Source of the DNA: Isoetes taiwanensis
Lineage: Eukaryota > Streptophyta > Lycopodiopsida > Isoetales > Isoetaceae
DNA length: 64,000 nt
Assembly: GCA_021234155.1 (NCBI GenBank)
Contig: JAJEKV010000075.1
Span: forward strand, 3,691,720-3,755,719
Direction of reading: 5' to 3'
Shown: positions 36,061 through 48,289 of the stretch, one piece after another
Position numbering within the stretch: the first letter of the stretch is position 1
Layout: every line of letters starts with the position of its first letter
The notes under the pieces: model-generated
What the model was told of the DNA's origin: nothing
What the model saw: the letters and a program-made list of their open reading frames with translations, nothing else
Database searches by the model: none
Program-made: the position numbers and the translations under genes

Positions 36061-36529
36061 ATTTTCAAGTTCTACATTTCTACATTTTTGTTTAAGCGCC
36101 TTACGGATTTTATATCTTTTGTAATATGCTTCGCCATATGGACCTGAGAGTCTTTAATGGCGTGATCAATATAAATTAAATAAAATAATTAAATACAAAA
36201 AAAGTGGTGATTCTATGTGATAATAACCGGTGAAGAGTGTATGTGTGTCTTTGTGTGATAATCCCTTCTTAAAAGAGACATTTCCATGAGAAATCCACCA
36301 ATATTTTTTCTGCGACATATCAAAGAAGCACTTGTCAAGAATGGGCATTGGCCTTGTATTTATCACGTATGCATTGATAGGAAGGGCACCTCCAAGGTCA
36401 CGAATATCATCACATCCATAAACCTTACATATCCCCCGTTCCAGGGAATATCTCCCCCTCTTCTAATCTTAACACCAAGGAGGAGACTCACATTCAACAT
36501 ACTACATGTCTCCTCTTAGAGGGCATCGA

Positions 36530-37395
36530 TATGTCATTTCCCTAAGAAAGGGATCCATATGCTCCATAAAGTGCTGCACACACAAAGGGTTCCTACGGCG
36601 TACCATCCTCAGACGGATGGGCAGACGGAGCGCACGAATCGAATAATAGAAGATATGTTGAGAAACTATGTCTGGAACAAGCAATCTAAGTGGGATGATT
36701 TCATTCACTTGCTGGAGTTTGCCTATAATAGCACCAAGCAAAAATCTTCCCAGATGTCCCCCTTCATGATCATTATAGGTATCAATGCTTGACACCAGAT
36801 ATATGGCACAATCCAGCAGCAGCTAGTGGAAGAAGTGAGAGGGTATCTTCTAGCAGCAAGAAGCCCGCAGATGAGTGTAGCCGATAAGCACAGAACAGTA
36901 AGAGAGTTCCAAGTTGGGGACAACATATGGCGGAAGATCAAGGTCAAGCAAGCGAAGCTCCGCATCGACAATTGCAAGAAACTTGCTCCAAGATGGGTTG
37001 GGCCGTTCAGGATAACCAAAAGAGTAGGTAACCAATCCTACAAGTTGGATCTGCCAGCACATCTCAAAATCCATAGGATCTTCCATGTAAGTCTCCTGAA
37101 GAGGCACACTCCTAATCCAAAGAAAGTATTGGAGACAACAGAGTTACTGGAAATGGCGGACGACCAGCTTGAAATCGTCCCAGAGGTTCTTCTTGACAGG
37201 TCCTATAAGAAGACAAGAAGATCCCAATTTCTCCAATAACTAGTGAAATGGATGCACTTGCCTGTGGAAGACGCTACGTGGGTACTACAATCAGATTTGG
37301 AGAAGCAGTACCGCCAATTCATGGAGCAATGCAAGGGTCGGCTCGTCACCCAAGTAGTCGACACCGAACCGATAGGTGAGTGTGAGGTAGATTAA
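36530..37395 (+). pseudogene. Chromovirus integrase C-terminal region and chromodomain, broken
   Basis: A frame at 36559-36792 reads the end of a gypsy integrase core (AYHPQTDGQTERTNRIIEDM, EFAYNSTKQ). A second at 36826-37239 reads the integrase C-terminus (LAPRWVGPFRI, KLDLPAHLKIHRIFHVSLLK) and enters a chromodomain (PEVLLDRSYKKTRRSQFLQ). A TAA at 37237-37239 sits inside the chromodomain, after which LVKWMHLPVEDATWVLQSDL continues in frame to a stop at 37393-37395. Everything upstream is missing, so this is the 3' end of a plus-strand element belonging to the same family as the minus-strand one at 39.6-51.1 kb. The chromodomain would direct integration to marked chromatin. Confidence 0.85.
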
Positions 37396-38080
37396 GAAGT
37401 CTACTCCCATCGCCACGGAAGTAGATGAACTTGAGAGATAAGAGGCCATTTAGGCATGCATTGATAGGAAAGCACCTCTAGTCAATGCCTACTACGGGAA
37501 GGACGCCATCCTTCACGCCAAAGGCGACTAACGATGTAGGCATGAGTGATCATCTTAGGCATGATAGGATGTTGTCTCCATGGCCAAGATGGAAGGAACA
37601 TCATCTTCCTACACCGGGAGATTAGCCTTGCATCCATATAAATTGTAATTAATGGGTGGTTCCTTAATAACCAACTTTATAATAATTAAATGTATACTAA
37701 CGTAGTGTTGGACCTGTAGGCCAATAGGAGGGTTTAGCGGCAGGAGGGTTGCACTGCGAAGATTTGCAACACATGTTTTATCATAATATATTGCAAGGAG
37801 ACCAAATGGAACCTTAATTAGAATTTTGGAACTATATTAATGATAATGGTGCAAACCATAAAATTTTGTGAATAATAGATGATAAAGTAAGAGGGTGAGA
37901 GATCACCTTACTATAGTATGTTATCGAACAAGGATGTGATTATGCATTTAAACTTAAATATTACCTTGGGGTAAGTGTGTTGTAAAATTGTATGCATGGA
38001 ATGTGTTGCAGGGTTCATGCAGCTTCCAAGGAGGGGAGACACGTGATGTTGAGGATAGCATCAATTCAAGGTGAGGAGAT

Positions 38081-39614
38081 TGTGATGTTCCAGCATAACA
38101 TACGGTCCGAATACGTATATTATACTACCACGTCACACGTACATGTCACCATGACAAGTACTTGAGAGCCGTAAAGTGTTGCGTCTAGGGGGCAACCTCG
38201 TATGTTGCACATGTATATTAAACATATGCAAGTAAACTCCTTTGCCAGGTGGCAAAGCCCCATTGGTCCCTTCTAACTTAAACCTAAAAGTTCATGTAAA
38301 AGGAACAAAAGGGAAAACACTAAACCTTTTCCATTTTCGCATTTTGGCTTCCTTGGGCCATTCCGGCCAAGCCAAGCTGCTATTCTGCATTGCCAGGCAT
38401 CGCCGAGCCGCATTTACACAACAGTTCTCTCAAGAGCAGCTGTCTTCAGCAAGAACAAAGGCATGGATGCGATTCGAGGAGCTGGAGCAAGCCAGGGATC
38501 AGGTAACCTGTGATTCCGTTGTGCAAAGCCGACTCTTAGCCCGACAATAAGCTAGGATAGTATGTTAGATCAGTCTTCGTAGCCTTATAGATCCTAAGAT
38601 CACCAGCCTTAACGAATGAACCTAACCATGTATGTTTAGGTAGATAGATTAGATATTATTCAGTATCTCAGTTCTTTTATAATGATGTTGTTCCATTCTA
38701 TGCTCTCTTGTGTATGTGGGAAGGGGGGTAGAGGCCTGAAATCTTCAGTAGCATATGATTCTAGATAACCTCATTTATTCCCAATTAATGCGGCCCGTGT
38801 ACAAGAGCCCGTCTGGTTGTGAGTGGCGGGGCTAGACCGGTGGAATAAGGGGTGCTTGTCCCATCACTGATTGATCCCTCTGGTGTGTAAAGCCTACCAG
38901 GGATCTTAGCGGACTAGGCTTAATGGTTTGCCACTGCATGTGGGCAAGGCATGAGCTCGACACCTCTTGGATGATGCATCACCTTCAATGAGGTTCAAGT
39001 CGAATATGGGCAGTGGCCCTCTAGCCACCTGTGATGGACATGCATGCCTCTGGAGGGGGTGACTCTCCTTTTGCCTCATCGGGACTGGGGAGATGCAACC
39101 CAGCAGTAGCCCCTTTGGCTACGTACCCGGCAGGCTACAGTCTAGTCCCTAGACTCTTCAACCTACTGTGCAAAGTGTGCACGAGAGGGGCGGATGGAGC
39201 GGACTACCCAACAACCATGTTCCTATGCCTGCCCAATCCATTCTTATGAACTCTGTCTGCAATGACTTCTGGAGGCCCAAGCCGTCAGTCCATACCCTGG
39301 AGTCTGAGCCTTGGGTAGGATCCCCCATGTGATGATGATATTTTTGATGTGTTTATATATGTATGCTATGGTATAGTCATCCTTTGAGGTGACTCTGTTT
39401 ACATTTAACATCATGTGCTTATGTTTACTCATGCTTCCGCAACTAGGGCAGTCTCGAGGGAAGACGGGACAAACGACCCATCCATTCTTCCTCATCGATC
39501 CATTGCTAAAGGATTGGTATCAGGTGGATGGCCCCTGTCAGCTTGGCTGCTAGGGGGATGAACTCTGCCTTCCAATACGATGGAAGCATCGTAGAAGAAG
39601 TAGGAGACGTCACA
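38081..39614 (+). repeat. 3' LTR of the plus-strand chromovirus remnant
   Basis: Begins TGTGATGTTCC directly after a purine-rich AAGGTGAGGAGAT and ends GGAGACGTCACA at 39614. These ends are near-inverted copies of each other, as expected for an LTR of this family. Its second half resembles the reverse complement of 39640-40200 and of 50340-50960, and the plus strand of 58240-59255. Confidence 0.65.
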
Positions 39615-40917
39615 TCATAAAACATATAAGCTCTTATCCAGGCTCAGGCTCATAAGGAAAGTAGATTGACCAATGAGTCTCAAGTTAGAGCGACTGGGAT
39701 ATGACAATGGCAGGGCTGGCTATAGACAATAGCTAGGGTTGATCACTCCATTTGCCCCTCCTGTGCATACTTTGCAGATGGGTTAAACTAGGCTCTGTCG
39801 TGATTGTATCCGATGAGGTAGGAAGGGTCATATCTCCCCTTCTCGGAAGACAATGGTTCGATATGTGGCTAGAGGATCATAGCGACACACGTCCATACTC
39901 GACTGAACTCCCCAAAACAAGAGCCAGGCCAACACCTGCATCTCCTGAGAGTTAGGGAGACACCATCGTCCAAGGAAGTGTCAGACCCATACCCAGTCCA
40001 TACAAAATGACCGGCTATAAGCCTAGCTCGCTCCAAGTCCCCAGTAGTTGCGTTCAGCAGAGACTCCTCTATCTTGCCATTGACCTCGTTATGTGGTGCT
40101 CGGTCACTTCATAGCCTCCATAGCCTAGTGGACTCTATGCATAGGCCGCAATATAATAGGAACTAAAAGGTCTAAACTAGAAGCACCATCTAAACAAGTG
40201 TACTAGGTCCCTACCCCTCTTTCCTATACAAGAGGAGCAAACATGATCAACCAACATCATATATCCATATAATATGATAACAAATAAGAATAATATCTAA
40301 TCCTAATCAGATGCATTTAACTTACAGTTAGGGTTCATTGACTAGGGTTTGAGATCCAGACTGCTGGTTATAAAATGGCTCTACTAGAGATACGAAATAC
40401 TAACTCATCTGGAATCCTAACTTTCAGATGATCTACAAAGGACTCTATTCCAAATACCTGCTCCAGAGGAACTCCCATTCGCTCCCGGCATCTCTATGGC
40501 TTGCAAGGGGTTCGAAGTAGCTTCCACTCCTTTTGATGCGCACATGTTCTGGGGGGGTTGCTATGTTATGCTATGCCACAACAGACGGTGTTCTCGAAAC
40601 GGGGTTTCAAGTGCGAACAAGATTCCAAGACTATTGGAGTAAAAAAAATGTCCTAGGGCTAGGGTTTGGCCATTAATAGGTTAGGGTTGCCATGTCATGC
40701 CACATGACGCCAATTGGAGTCGCGTCCGTGGTGGGTGCCCAATAGGATGGGGCCATGTGCAAATGGTCCCATGCCTAAGGTTGACTAAGTTATGTAAATA
40801 ACTTAGCCATGCTCCCTTATCCATCCACTATGGTATACAAAGCTACTAAGGTAGGCTTGTATGGTGTGGTGGCCTAGAAATATACATATTTATGTCATAT
40901 ATTTTAGCGGAACGTCA
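39615..40917 (-). repeat. 3' LTR of the minus-strand chromovirus
   Basis: On the minus strand it begins TGACGTTCCGC right after the polypurine tract. Its downstream part matches the right LTR closely, for example AAGTATGCACAGGAGGGGC. The terminal 250 bp seen in the right LTR is missing where it abuts the plus-strand LTR. Confidence 0.75.
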
Positions 40918-40933
40918 GATTCTCCCCCCCTTA
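40918..40933 (-). promoter_or_regulatory. Polypurine tract
   Basis: Minus-strand TAAGGGGGGGAGAATC lies immediately before the LTR start TGACG, the priming site for plus-strand DNA synthesis in reverse transcription. Confidence 0.7.
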
Positions 40934-41389
40934 GCCTAATGTTGTCCTCAGCATTGCGGTAAAGTGACGAACATGTATCAACCTTACAAGATACAATCAA
41001 CAAGGAGTATAGCAATTCAACTTTATTCAAATGATCAACTTCCACTTACTTATTTACAACATTAATTGTAAGGCTATACTTATACACACATACAAAATTA
41101 TATAGCCTTAATAGTTATTATTATAAAAGTTAGCACATAGCGTTATCAAAACATGCTTAGGAGTTCATAATTAAGTACAAAATTTTATGACTCCCATCTT
41201 CTCTAACGTGCTCCCTCCTCCATGCTCCTCCTTCACGGGCTTTCACGTATAGCTCATTATGTTGGTTTAGTTAATATGTGGTTTTAAGGGGACCACCCCC
41301 CTAATTACCTCCTTGGGCCGACTACTAGCCCAAGGTTACCTCTATTACCTGCACTCGATCATGGCCCATAGGATTTGAGCTTAAGGACC

Positions 41390-41705
41390 GTTTAAGATGA
41401 TCCTATCATTGCCCATGATCGGGTGCTACCTTATACATGATCCCTTCGATCATGCACACCCGCAGTGCATCATGCCCCTGAGGGTTTTAGGGAACATCCC
41501 CAATGATCCCATTCTCGCCCATGATCACGCTTACCTCATCATGACCCCCCATGGTCATGCGCATATTCCGTGCATCGTGGCATAGAGAACATCCTAACGA
41601 TGATCCCATTATCGCCCACGATCCCATGCCTACTCGTACATGACCGCTTCGGTCATGCACACTCCTGGTGCATATTGGCCTAGAGAACACCCGAGGGGGA
41701 TCTCA
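41390..41705. repeat. Three-copy tandem repeat, about 105 bp unit, in the element's 3' UTR
   Basis: Units contain GATCCCATTCTCGCCCATGATC, CATGACCNCYTNGGTCATGC and GTGCATN...TAGGGAACA motifs; three diverged copies lie between the chromodomain and the polypurine tract. Confidence 0.6.
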
Positions 41706-41820
41706 TCATCGCTCACGCTCCAAGACTTTCACGTATGTATCCTAACTAACCTAAAATGCATGCGGCTTTTCGGTGGTTACCTAAATCATACAAGCTAAGC
41801 TAAGACCACCTAGCGGTTGG

Positions 41821-42027
41821 CATCAACCAATTGGGAGATGATTTGGTCGTCGAATTGCTCCATGAACTGTGGGTATTGCTTCTCTATATCTTGTTTTAAT
41901 ACATATGTCACGTCTTCCACTAGCAAGTGCTTCTACTTGACTAAGTATTGAAGGAATTGAGACCTTCTTGTTTTCTTTAATGCTTTATCAAGAATCAACC
42001 CGAGAACTATTTCAATTCGTTCCTCAG
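41821..42027 (-). pseudogene. Chromodomain of the minus-strand chromovirus, stop-interrupted
   Basis: The reading IEIVLGLILDKALKK, RRSQFLQYLVK, then TAG where the conserved Trp codon TGG is expected, then KHLLVEDVTYVLKQDIEKQY matches the chromodomain of the plus-strand copy at 37.2-37.4 kb. That copy has its stop five residues earlier, so the two lesions are independent. Confidence 0.75.
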
Positions 42028-43771
42028 TCATTTCCAACAAGGTTGGAGTATCAAAAACCTATCCTCTGGGTTTGGGGTATGCCTCTTAAGTAGGCTCACG
42101 TGGAAGACCTTGTGAACCTTTAGATGAGCGGGTAAGTCGAGCTTATAAGATTGGTTCCCAACTCCCGCAACAATCTTAAATGATCCCGCCCATCTTGGAG
42201 TAAGCTTCTTGCAATTCCCAATTCTGAGCTTGGCTTGCTTGATCTTGATCTTGAGCGACACACTATCACCCACCTTGAACTCTCTTATTGTCCTATGCTT
42301 GTCTGCCAAGCTCTTCTGATGGCTTCTTGCTGCGAGCAAGCCTCGGACTCTTCCACTAATTGTTGTATATCTACCAACAACTGCTGAGACACTTCTACCC
42401 TTAACAACACAAGATTGTGCCATGTATCTGGTATGAGGCATTGATAGCCATAATTGATCATGAAGGGGGACATCTGAGATGACTCTTGCTTAGTACTATT
42501 ATATGCAAATTCAACCAAGTAGATATAGTCCTCCCATTTTAATTGCTTATTCCAGACATAATGTCTAAATATATCTTCCAAGATCATGTTTGTCCTTTCC
42601 GTCTGACCATCGGTTTGGGGATGATATGCCGTACTCATACAAAGCTTCGTCCCAATAGTGTTGAAGACGTCTCTCCAAAATACACTTATGAACTTTGTTC
42701 TCTATCTGATATGATTCCTCTAGGCATCCCATGCAATCTAAAGATTTCCTTGGCAAAAAGCAAGGTTGTATCTAGGGTTGTGTCCATGGTCTTGCATGGC
42801 AAGAAGTGTGCCATCTTAGACAACTTATCAACTGCCACCATCAAGGCATCATGGGTCCTAGATGTTCGGGAAAGCCCCGTGATGAAATCCATGCTCACCA
42901 TCTCTCACTTGGCATCTGGCACCGCCAATGGTTAAAGAGCCCCTGGAATTCAAAGTTGATCTTCCTTCGTCTGCTGGCATAACTAACACTCTCAAATATA
43001 CTTGGCGATGTCTTTCTTCATGCCAGGCCAGAAATAACTACTACATATCTTGAAGTATATCTTCATAAATCCTCTGTGGCCGGCTATATTGTGAGTATCG
43101 TGGAGGATCAACTTCCTTACTCCTGATACTTCCGGGACACAAAGCTTATCCTAATAGTAAAAGGGTTGCCTTCCTTCTTAAATTTCTTGTAGGTCTCTTT
43201 TCCTTCTCTGTCCTTGCTTCCTTGCAAAGACTAGCCCATATTTCTCAGAATTCTTCACTAGAAGAGATAGCATCTTCAATCTTTTTGTCGAACTCGCTGA
43301 AGAGAGTCAAGATGGCATTGCAATGAATTCTAGTCGCCAACGACCGGCGAGAAAGTACGTTAGTAACCACATTTAACTTCCCTTGCTTGTATGATATGTC
43401 AAAATAATATTCTTCCAGGAACTCCATCCAACGTCTTTGTCTTAAGTTGACGAATGACTGCGTGAAGATGTACTGGAGGCTCTGGTGGTCAGTATCTAAC
43501 TGAAATCTCCTTCCCAGCAAATAGTGCCTCCAAATACGCGGGACCTTGACGACGGAGTTGGGTAGCGTTGCTCTCTGCCATTCATTCTTTTGAAGTCGTA
43601 TGCCGCAACTCTGCCTTTCTGCATAAGCACTCCGCCTGTGGCTATCTTACTTGCATCAGTTGCCACAAGTTTATCTTTATCTGGGTTTAATAATATTAAC
43701 ACCGGGGCCGTTGTCAAGGCTTCCTTGAGCCTGTTAAAGGACGCTTGAACATTCTTGACCCAATGATCCAC
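42028..43771 (-). pseudogene. Gypsy RT C-terminus, RNase H and integrase, frameshifted
   Basis: Minus-strand pieces in order: 43771-43496 (RT/RNase H join, KLVATDASKIATGGVL); 43520-43245 (RNase H: LDTDHQSLQYIF, VVTNVLSRR, the latter with VTN where VAD is usual, so a catalytic Asp is lost); 42901-42686 (integrase core: MDFITGLSRT, DALMVAVDKLSKMAHFLP, HGMPRGIISDRE); 42638-42285 (YHPQTDGQTERTNMI); 42441-42028 (C-terminal LTPRWAGSFKI, LKVHKVFHVSLLKRHTPNP). Overlapping frames show several shifts and stops. Order and motifs are those of plant chromoviruses. Confidence 0.85.
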
Positions 43772-43773
43772 CC

Positions 43774-44915
43774 AATATTTGACTTTGAAGTGCTTGGTGA
43801 GATCTGAGAGGGAAGTTGCCCACTTGCCAAAGTCTTTTCATGAACTTCCTATAGCATCCAACAAGGCAAAAAAACTTCTTACTTTTGCTACATTTTTCGA
43901 TGTCGGCTAACTACTTATTGCCTAGATCTTCAACGGATCGGTGACGATACCCTCGGCTGATACCACATGACCTAGGTACTCGACTTTTGGTGTGCAAAAT
44001 GGTTTAGAAAGCTTCTTGAATAAGCGGTGGCGCCTTAACTTCTCCAAAACTTTCCTTAAGTGCACATGCTCTTCCATTGACTTGCTATAAATCGCGTTCT
44101 AAAAGCAGTCTTATGAATATCCTCTTCCTTGATTCTTATCTGGCTGATCTCAAATCAATCTTGGAAAAGACTTTTGGTCCTTGGAGCTAGTCCATCAAGT
44201 CATTTGCCCTTGGCAAGGCATATTTATTCTTTATTATTTTCAATTGATGGTAGTCAATACACCTCCTCAAACTCCCGTCTTTCTTCGTCACGAAGAGGAT
44301 GGGTGCCCCGAAGGGGGATACACTTGCTCTTATAAATCCAAGCTCTAGCAGCTCCTGCAACTGCTTCTTTAGCTCTGCTAGCTCTAGGGTGCTCATCCTA
44401 TAAGGAGCCTTACTAGTAGGCTTAACATCTGGTGCTAAAGTGATCTCACATTCCATGCCTCTATAGGGTGGTAGCTCACGGATTTCATCTGGAAAGATAT
44501 CATCAAATTCCTTGATTAGTCTAGCAATTGCCTTAGGGAATTGCTTCAAATTTAACTCTTTCTGATGCTTCTGGTCTGGCTCCACAATCTCTAGCCTAAG
44601 AATGTACTTAATTTTATCCCTCATCATGTATTTATGCAACTGTTTCAAAGACATGCACTGCGTTATAGAAGGAATTTCCTTACCTTTGACCAAAAAGCAG
44701 TTGCTATCAAGTGCCATGATTGAAATCTCATCCCTATCACAATCAAACATTGCTTTTGCCAGCTTCCCTACCATTTTTGAGTTAATGGCTCTGACAAGCC
44801 TTTTGATATTGTTGTTCAATACTTCGATGTACCCATCCACTGCTTGGCTTTTCGTTATCCTTGGTACATTCAGTCTTAACCTCATAAACTCTTCCGTGTA
44901 CTGAGCCACTGACAT
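43774..44915 (-). pseudogene. Gag-RT fusion by deletion; RT lacking its YxDD motif
   Basis: The open frame 44915-44187 begins in Gag ([31 protein letters not shown]). After a short segment it runs into the pre-RT and RT N-terminus ([56 protein letters not shown]). Zinc knuckle and protease are absent, so a deletion joined Gag to RT in frame. Further on, FSKIDLRS and HKTAFRTR are followed directly by YSKSMEEHVHLRKVL; roughly 55 residues that should include the catalytic YxDD loop are missing. Then KVEYLGHVVSAEGIV continues normally. This copy cannot reverse transcribe or process its polyprotein. Confidence 0.8.
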
Positions 44916-45620
44916 GTTCCCTTGGTCTAGTTGATAGAATTGCTAAATTTACCTGCTTGTATAGGATCGTGGAACATATTGTTTGCGAAAGGCTTTGCTG
45001 AAAGTCTTGAACCTACAATTATTCCTTTTCAGCTTATTAGACTTTGCATAACCCTTCCACCATATGTGCGGCGGCCCAGTGAGTGACGTTGCTACCTTGC
45101 AATGTCCTTATCCTTCATCCCATGTGAGTTTCCAAACTCATCCATCTCATCTAACCATGCTTCTGGTTCCATTCCCGACTTGTCTTTCCTGGAAAATTGA
45201 CCCAGCTTGTGGGTTTTCCACACGTTGCTCATGGCAATACTAATTTTCTTCTAGTAATCTTCTGCTTTGCGGTTCCCGTTCCTACCTTGCGAGTTATCTG
45301 ACTCACTCTCAGAACTACTGTGTGATCCAATGTCCGTGCTGTCACCTGAGCTGGAGCTTAACGGGCTAGGGCTCCTCCTATTTCTCCTCTTCCTTTTCCT
45401 GTCCTTATGTGCCCCTAGTGCTGCTTCCTGTTCTGGTTGATCTACTTGTTCTAGTTGGGGAGGGGGGGGATGGCATAGGTCCACACTCCTAAGCTCTCAT
45501 GAGTGGCGTAGCCCATTGCACTAACTGTTGCATCTGGTTGCGCATCTCTATCAACCTCGTGTTAATGGTCTCTGCTGACATGTTGTCCTCCTCATCCTGT
45601 TCCTGGCCAAAAAAGCTTCC
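44916..45620 (-). pseudogene. Chromovirus gag N-terminal part
   Basis: Begins near MSAETINTRLIEMRNQMQQL (about 45590). It then has a basic/serine-rich linker (HKDRKRKRRNRRSPSPLSSS, ORF 45484-45251) and a Gag core (KLGQFSRKDKSGMEPEAWL, VTHWAAAHMVEGL) with stops and shifts. The linker is typical of plant chromovirus Gag. Confidence 0.65.
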
Positions 45621-45659
45621 TAGACTATCGATTGTGTTGTCTACCTTAATCCTGTGAGG

Positions 45660-46389
45660 CGGAGCCAAGGTTTCTAGTTATAAGGATTAGTTACACATAT
45701 TTGTTATTCAAAGTTATATGTTGTTTATGGGACTTCTATATTGAGTCATTTCACTCGTAAAAAAATCAAGTTAAAACTCAATTTACAAGGTTACAATAAA
45801 ATATTTTAACCATGTCATAAATATACAGTTTTGAAGCTTCAATAGCTTAAATAGTAGATATGAAGTTAAACCTTTAATTAACACATGCTAAGAGAAAGTT
45901 GAATCCCTAGAACTCTTCTTTGACTTGAAGAAGTTCTTGACATCTTTAAGCCAAGAACCTTTGCCGATATTGCGGAGGATGTTGCGTGAAGATTCTTCGC
46001 TCGCACTAGGGGGCTGGGAGTTGGGGTGTTGTGGCTGCCACTACAGTTAGTGGTGTGTCTCTCAGATGCCCTCGTGCAAAGTCCAAGCTGTAGAGTACTA
46101 CTGATCTCTTGAAGAGGATAACATGATCAGTATTTTCTCTCATCTTGGCGTGTGGGCCGAAATCTATGAGTGCAATCAAGAGTGACACTGCTTTCTCTCC
46201 TCTTGGGCTGAAATTCCATATGAAATACTATCATCTGGCCCTAGCATAGAGCTGGAAGGTAGAATCGAAGGGCCTTTCCCTCTTGATGTCCCGTCTTAGC
46301 TTTGCTTGCCTCTGCACCTTTCCTTCCTGTCGTGCTGCCGTAAATGTCCACTGCTAAGAGGTCGTCATGATCCCTTAACATGGTGCTAG
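45660..46389 (-). pseudogene. Degenerate extra ORF in the element leader
   Basis: From an ATG near 46370 the minus strand reads MTTS-stop-QWTFTAARQEGKVQRQ, LRRDIKRERPFDSTFQLYAR, two stops, then YFIWNFSPRGEKAVSLLIAL and DHVILFKRSVVLYSLDFARG to PQLPAP-stop near 46006. Apart from the stops it is a coherent protein-like reading. I do not recognise it. It lies between primer site and gag, where gypsy elements normally have a short leader. Confidence 0.4.
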
Positions 46390-47167
46390 TGTTAGAAATA
46401 CAAGGTCAAGAATAAAAGTTATTCACCTTCTACAATCACAAAAATTTGTATCACAATAAATACCAGCTTATAAGAACTTAGATCAATCTAAGATCATATT
46501 GTAATGCAATTAATGTGTAACATAAACTTACTAGAGGGAACTTATCATTCTTCATATCAAAACATCTTAGAACCATTACACAATAAGTATACCCCTCAAT
46601 TCAAATCATATCAACCACTGTAGCAATAACCATTACCCTATTTCGATGCCTTGTTTGATCTTCAATGGTATCGTCCAAGACTGTCCCCATGAATATACAG
46701 ATCGATCTTCCTTCTTGTTTTATCACAACAGTCCGGCGGTGATGCCAGACCGTTAGCATGATCCCGGATCATGGCTGCACAGTATTGGACCGAGCCAATT
46801 CGAACTAAAATTGGCTCCATGGATCTCGTTCAGCCTTTGAATATTCTCTATTTGATTTCAATGGTTTTGCTGTCTCCTTTATATTTCATAATAAACCATT
46901 AACTGTATTCCATGGTTCACAATGGACCATAGCAACTTAGGTTTATATTAAACCTAAATTCTTCTCATTTACCTAGGTTGAATGTTGACCTAGATTCAAC
47001 TACAACTGTGTACAATTGTACCATTGTTCCCTTGCATTCAAACCATTTAAACTCTGCATGTATCTCTGTCTTCTCAACTATGCAAAAATATTATCAATGA
47101 TCCATTTCTTCTGCTGTGTCTGCTTCAAAGGTTAATCAATAAATAGATTATGGTATGAACTCCAACA
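46390..47167. mobile_element. Solo LTR with 5-bp TSD
   Basis: Starts TGTTAGAAATAC and ends CTCCAACA, with GCTAG duplicated at 46385-46389 and 47168-47172. Length 778 bp, no internal domain. The TGTTAG/CAACA ends and 5 bp duplication fit a solo LTR, left by recombination between the two LTRs of a full element. It differs from the surrounding gypsy LTRs and may be Copia-type (inference). Confidence 0.82.
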
Positions 47168-47172
47168 GCTAG

Positions 47173-48002
47173 CACTCTCCAGGTTGACATGGGATGGGAC
47201 CTCTCTCTTACGCTACTTGATCGGATGGGGCAACTCGTGTTTGGACCTCCACCCGTGAGGTCTCTTTGCTGCCCTTCTGCAATCAACCCTAAGAGCTCGT
47301 CGATTTTCAATCCTTCCTCCAAGCAGTGTGGTAGCTAGAGGATATCACACACGAAGAGGTACTCCCCCCCTTCAATGACAACTGGAAATAAGGCAGTAAT
47401 GTCGATTGGTGGATCTGTGGCCCTTCTTAAGTCCTCATCGTGCCTCTCAAGCTGTCTTCTCATCCTCTATGCTAATCTGCGCTCTTCTTCCTCGTCTTAC
47501 TCTTCCACTTCTTTATAGTTTCCTTCCAGTTGAGGTGCGTCGGATGACGTACCATAGTAGATGTATTCGGTGGATGAAGCGCTGATTCACCCTCGTGTTC
47601 AAGGGTGCTAAATCCAATGGCTGTATGGCTTGTTGATGGCTATGAACTGCATGAATATAGTAAGAGCCGCTTGAGACGAGATGTACCTGTGTCTATGAGC
47701 TTTGCAATTCATGTAATGTGGCATATTTGTTGTCCTATCCCAACAAATTTGCTTCTTGATTTTGGAGATCTGCCCAACATCTAAGTGAGCGCATTTAAGG
47801 ATATACATTTCCCTCCTCATGGTGAAAGGCTAACTTCCCATGGTAAGACTTGCTGGCATATGATGTCGGTGTAATAGGGTGTCCTTGTCAATGTTGCGTG
47901 AAGGTCGAAGAGGTGATCGAATACCTTGAAAGCCTCTTGGATCGGCACCTCACTGATGTGGACGGTGGTGTTGTACCATTTGACGAAGTTGGTAGGCGCC
48001 AT
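47173..48002 (-). pseudogene. Second degenerate leader ORF (MAPTNF...)
   Basis: On the minus strand an ATG at 48002 begins MAPTNFVKWYNTTVHISEVP, then IQEAFKVFDHLFDLH, stopping at 47817. Further fragments follow to EEGLKIDELLGLIAEGQQRD near 47320. A TATA-like TATATAAGG (48112-48120) lies about 110 bases upstream, similar in spacing to the TATA box before the ORF at 17.1-17.4 kb. No domain is recognised. Confidence 0.4.
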
Positions 48003-48289
48003 AGAGCAGAGACTAGGGTAGCAAATGGTTTGGGAAGATGGTAAAAGGATTGGAAAATCGCCTAAGCAGAGTAAGAGCAAACTTTGTGAAGAAGACAGTC
48101 AAATGGATCCCCTTATATAGGTTAGAGTTGCCTAGGTTTCCGTGCCAAACTGCCTACTTGAAAAAATCTATGTTCTGGGACTTATACTGGGCCAATCTGA
48201 TTGATTTGAAGTGTTACTCTAGCTAGAATAAGACAAAAAACACACTGGAGGGGTTTTGTTGGGCGAATTTTGGGACAAATTTGGATCTA

